The position numbers and the translations under genes were made by a program. Below are positions 4,384 to 5,323 of a stretch of DNA of 5,323 nucleotides, piece by piece. Source of the stretch: Prevotellaceae bacterium. GTDB lineage: Bacteria > Bacteroidota > Bacteroidia > Bacteroidales > UBA932. The stretch's first letter is position 1; each line of letters starts with the position of its first letter. The stretch is taken from positions 1 to 5,323 of the forward strand of contig JAITAP010000227.1 in assembly GCA_031284065.1 (NCBI GenBank), in the 5' to 3' direction. The notes under the pieces were generated by a model. That model saw only the letters and a list, made by a program, of their open reading frames with translations, was not told the origin of the DNA and ran no database searches.

Positions 4384-5323
4384 ATGTCAAATATCAGTAA
4401 GCTATACAGCGAATGGCGCGCCGTCCAGCCGCTGCGGGAGGACTTGCAGCGGCGCATGGACCAGTCTTTCATGGTTGACTTCAACTTCAACTCCAACCAC
4501 TTGGAGGGAAATACGCTGACCTACGGGCAAACCAAGCTGCTGCTGCTCTTTGGCAAGGTAACGGGCGAGGGGCTGATGCGCGATTTTGAGGAAATGAAGG
4601 CGCACAACGTCGGGCTTGAAATGATGAAGCTTGAAGCTTTGGACAGAGAGCGTCCGCTGTCGGAATTGTTTATCCGCGAGCTGAACCGGACAATCCTTGC
4701 GGGCGATTTCTACAAGGTGAGCCGCGACGGAGAGTACCGCTACAAAATTCATACGGGCGTTTATAAAACCCGCCCCAACTCGGTGGTAACGCCCGCCGGA
4801 GCGCTGTTTGACTACGCTTCGCCTGAGGAAACGCCCGCGCTAATGTCCGACCTGATTGCGTGGTACAACGGCGAGGAAAAGGCGGGAAGCTTGTCTGCCA
4901 TCGAGCTGGCGGCGCTGTTGCACTACCGCTACATCCGCATCCACCCGTTTGAGGACGGCAACGGGCGAATAGCCCGCTTGCTGGTGAACTACATACTTTA
5001 CCGGCACGGGTACCCGATGGTAGTGATTCCCTCTGCCGATCGGCGGAGCTACCTGAGCGCACTCGGCAAGTGCGACGCCATTACAGGCAAAGAACCCTTT
5101 AACGGGGCAAACGCCGCTATTGAGCAGATTTATGCCTTTGTGGATTTTATTTCTGTTTACGTCGAAAAAAAGTTAAATTTTGTAATGCAGCTATACCGAG
5201 GCGCGATACGGAGCATTGACGAAACCGCTGCCGAGCAGCAAAAAGAACGTATTGACCCCAACAATGTCAGCGTAAATGTCAGGGTAAATGTCAGCGTAAA
5301 AGAAAAAATTATTGAAATAGTAG
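4384..5323 (+). CDS. Fic-domain protein, probable AMP-transferase (3' truncated by the window edge)
   Basis: The frame is open for 313 codons and leaves the window without a stop; the final TAG is out of frame. The ATG at 4384 is the first possible start, since TAA lies two codons upstream. Residues 187-195 are the canonical Fic motif HPFEDGNGR, with catalytic H187 and the phosphate-binding GNGR, followed by R198. Near the N-terminus SNHLEGN (37-43) fits the autoinhibitory [S/T]xxxE[G/N] helix, with E41 the expected blocking glutamate, so this is a self-inhibited enzyme of the class with an N-terminal inhibitory helix. Such enzymes usually transfer AMP from ATP to a hydroxyl of a target protein; the target here is unknown. 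A repeat NVSV/NVRV/NVSV (294-305) precedes KEKIIEIV, which may begin a C-terminal winged-helix domain common in such proteins. G+C-rich (37 of 60 at 4921-4980). Confidence 0.93.
   Translation, partial: MSNISKLYSEWRAVQPLREDLQRRMDQSFMVDFNFNSNHLEGNTLTYGQTKLLLLFGKVTGEGLMRDFEEMKAHNVGLEMMKLEALDRERPLSELFIRELNRTILAGDFYKVSRDGEYRYKIHTGVYKTRPNSVVTPAGALFDYASPEETPALMSDLIAWYNGEEKAGSLSAIELAALLHYRYIRIHPFEDGNGRIARLLVNYILYRHGYPMVVIPSADRRSYLSALGKCDAITGKEPFNGANAAIEQIYAFVDFISVYVEKKLNFVMQLYRGAIRSIDETAAEQQKERIDPNNVSVNVRVNVSVKEKIIEIV
5263..5298 (+). repeat. Three tandem 12-bp repeats inside the Fic gene
   Basis: AATGTCAGCGTA, AATGTCAGGGTA and AATGTCAGCGTA follow each other without gaps, in frame, and encode NVSV-NVRV-NVSV. 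The middle unit differs by one base. The unit length is a multiple of three, so gain or loss of a copy would keep the frame and only lengthen or shorten the linker between the Fic core and what follows. More copies cannot be excluded elsewhere in the gene, but the next codons (KEKIIEIV) leave the pattern. Confidence 0.9.

Noticed and set aside
4402..5062. Minus-strand open frames opposite the Fic gene
   Set aside because: They lie fully within the Fic coding sequence, which has the HPFEDGNGR motif and an inhibitory motif; the antisense peptides show no domain.
5321..5323. TAG at the right edge as the stop of the Fic gene
   Set aside because: It is out of frame; the last full codon of the Fic frame is GTA at 5320-5322, so the gene continues beyond the window.

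Overview
The window looks like a chromosomal segment of a Bacteroidota (Bacteroidetes) bacterium. Three things point there: a lipoprotein/radical-SAM gene pair matching the TIGR04134/TIGR04133 families of that phylum, a perfect Bacteroidetes-type -7 box (TATCTTTG, consensus TAnnTTTG) in front of one operon, and poor Shine-Dalgarno sequences at most starts. The genus cannot be told from this sequence.

Layout. Bases 3-86 hold the last codons of an unidentified plus-strand gene. Bases 87-607 are non-coding and packed with short palindromes: an 84-bp direct repeat in two copies, related modules in the opposite orientation, and a large near-perfect inverted repeat (36-bp arms). Bases 608-2048 (minus strand) carry a two-gene unit: a small putative lipoprotein, then a radical SAM/SPASM enzyme whose start overlaps the end of the lipoprotein gene by 11 bp. 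Bases 2197-4097 (minus strand) carry a tight three-gene operon: a TIGR04255-type protein followed by two proteins I do not recognise, with a 1-bp gap and then a 35-bp overlap. A 286-bp divergent intergenic region with several hairpins follows. From 4384 to the right edge a plus-strand Fic-domain protein (probable AMP-transferase) runs out of the window, with a three-copy 12-bp in-frame repeat near the cut end.

Composition differs between blocks. Hand-counted 60-base lines in the radical SAM, lipoprotein and Fic genes are about 62-70% G+C, while lines in the three-gene operon are about 35-45%. This suggests the operon was acquired separately.

How the genes may work together. The lipoprotein is the presumed substrate or partner of the radical SAM enzyme; the chemistry and product are not known to me. 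The TIGR04255 operon is the best candidate here for an undescribed system: three translationally coupled genes with their own promoter, sporadic family distribution, foreign-looking composition, and a Fic protein next door. No function can be assigned from sequence alone.
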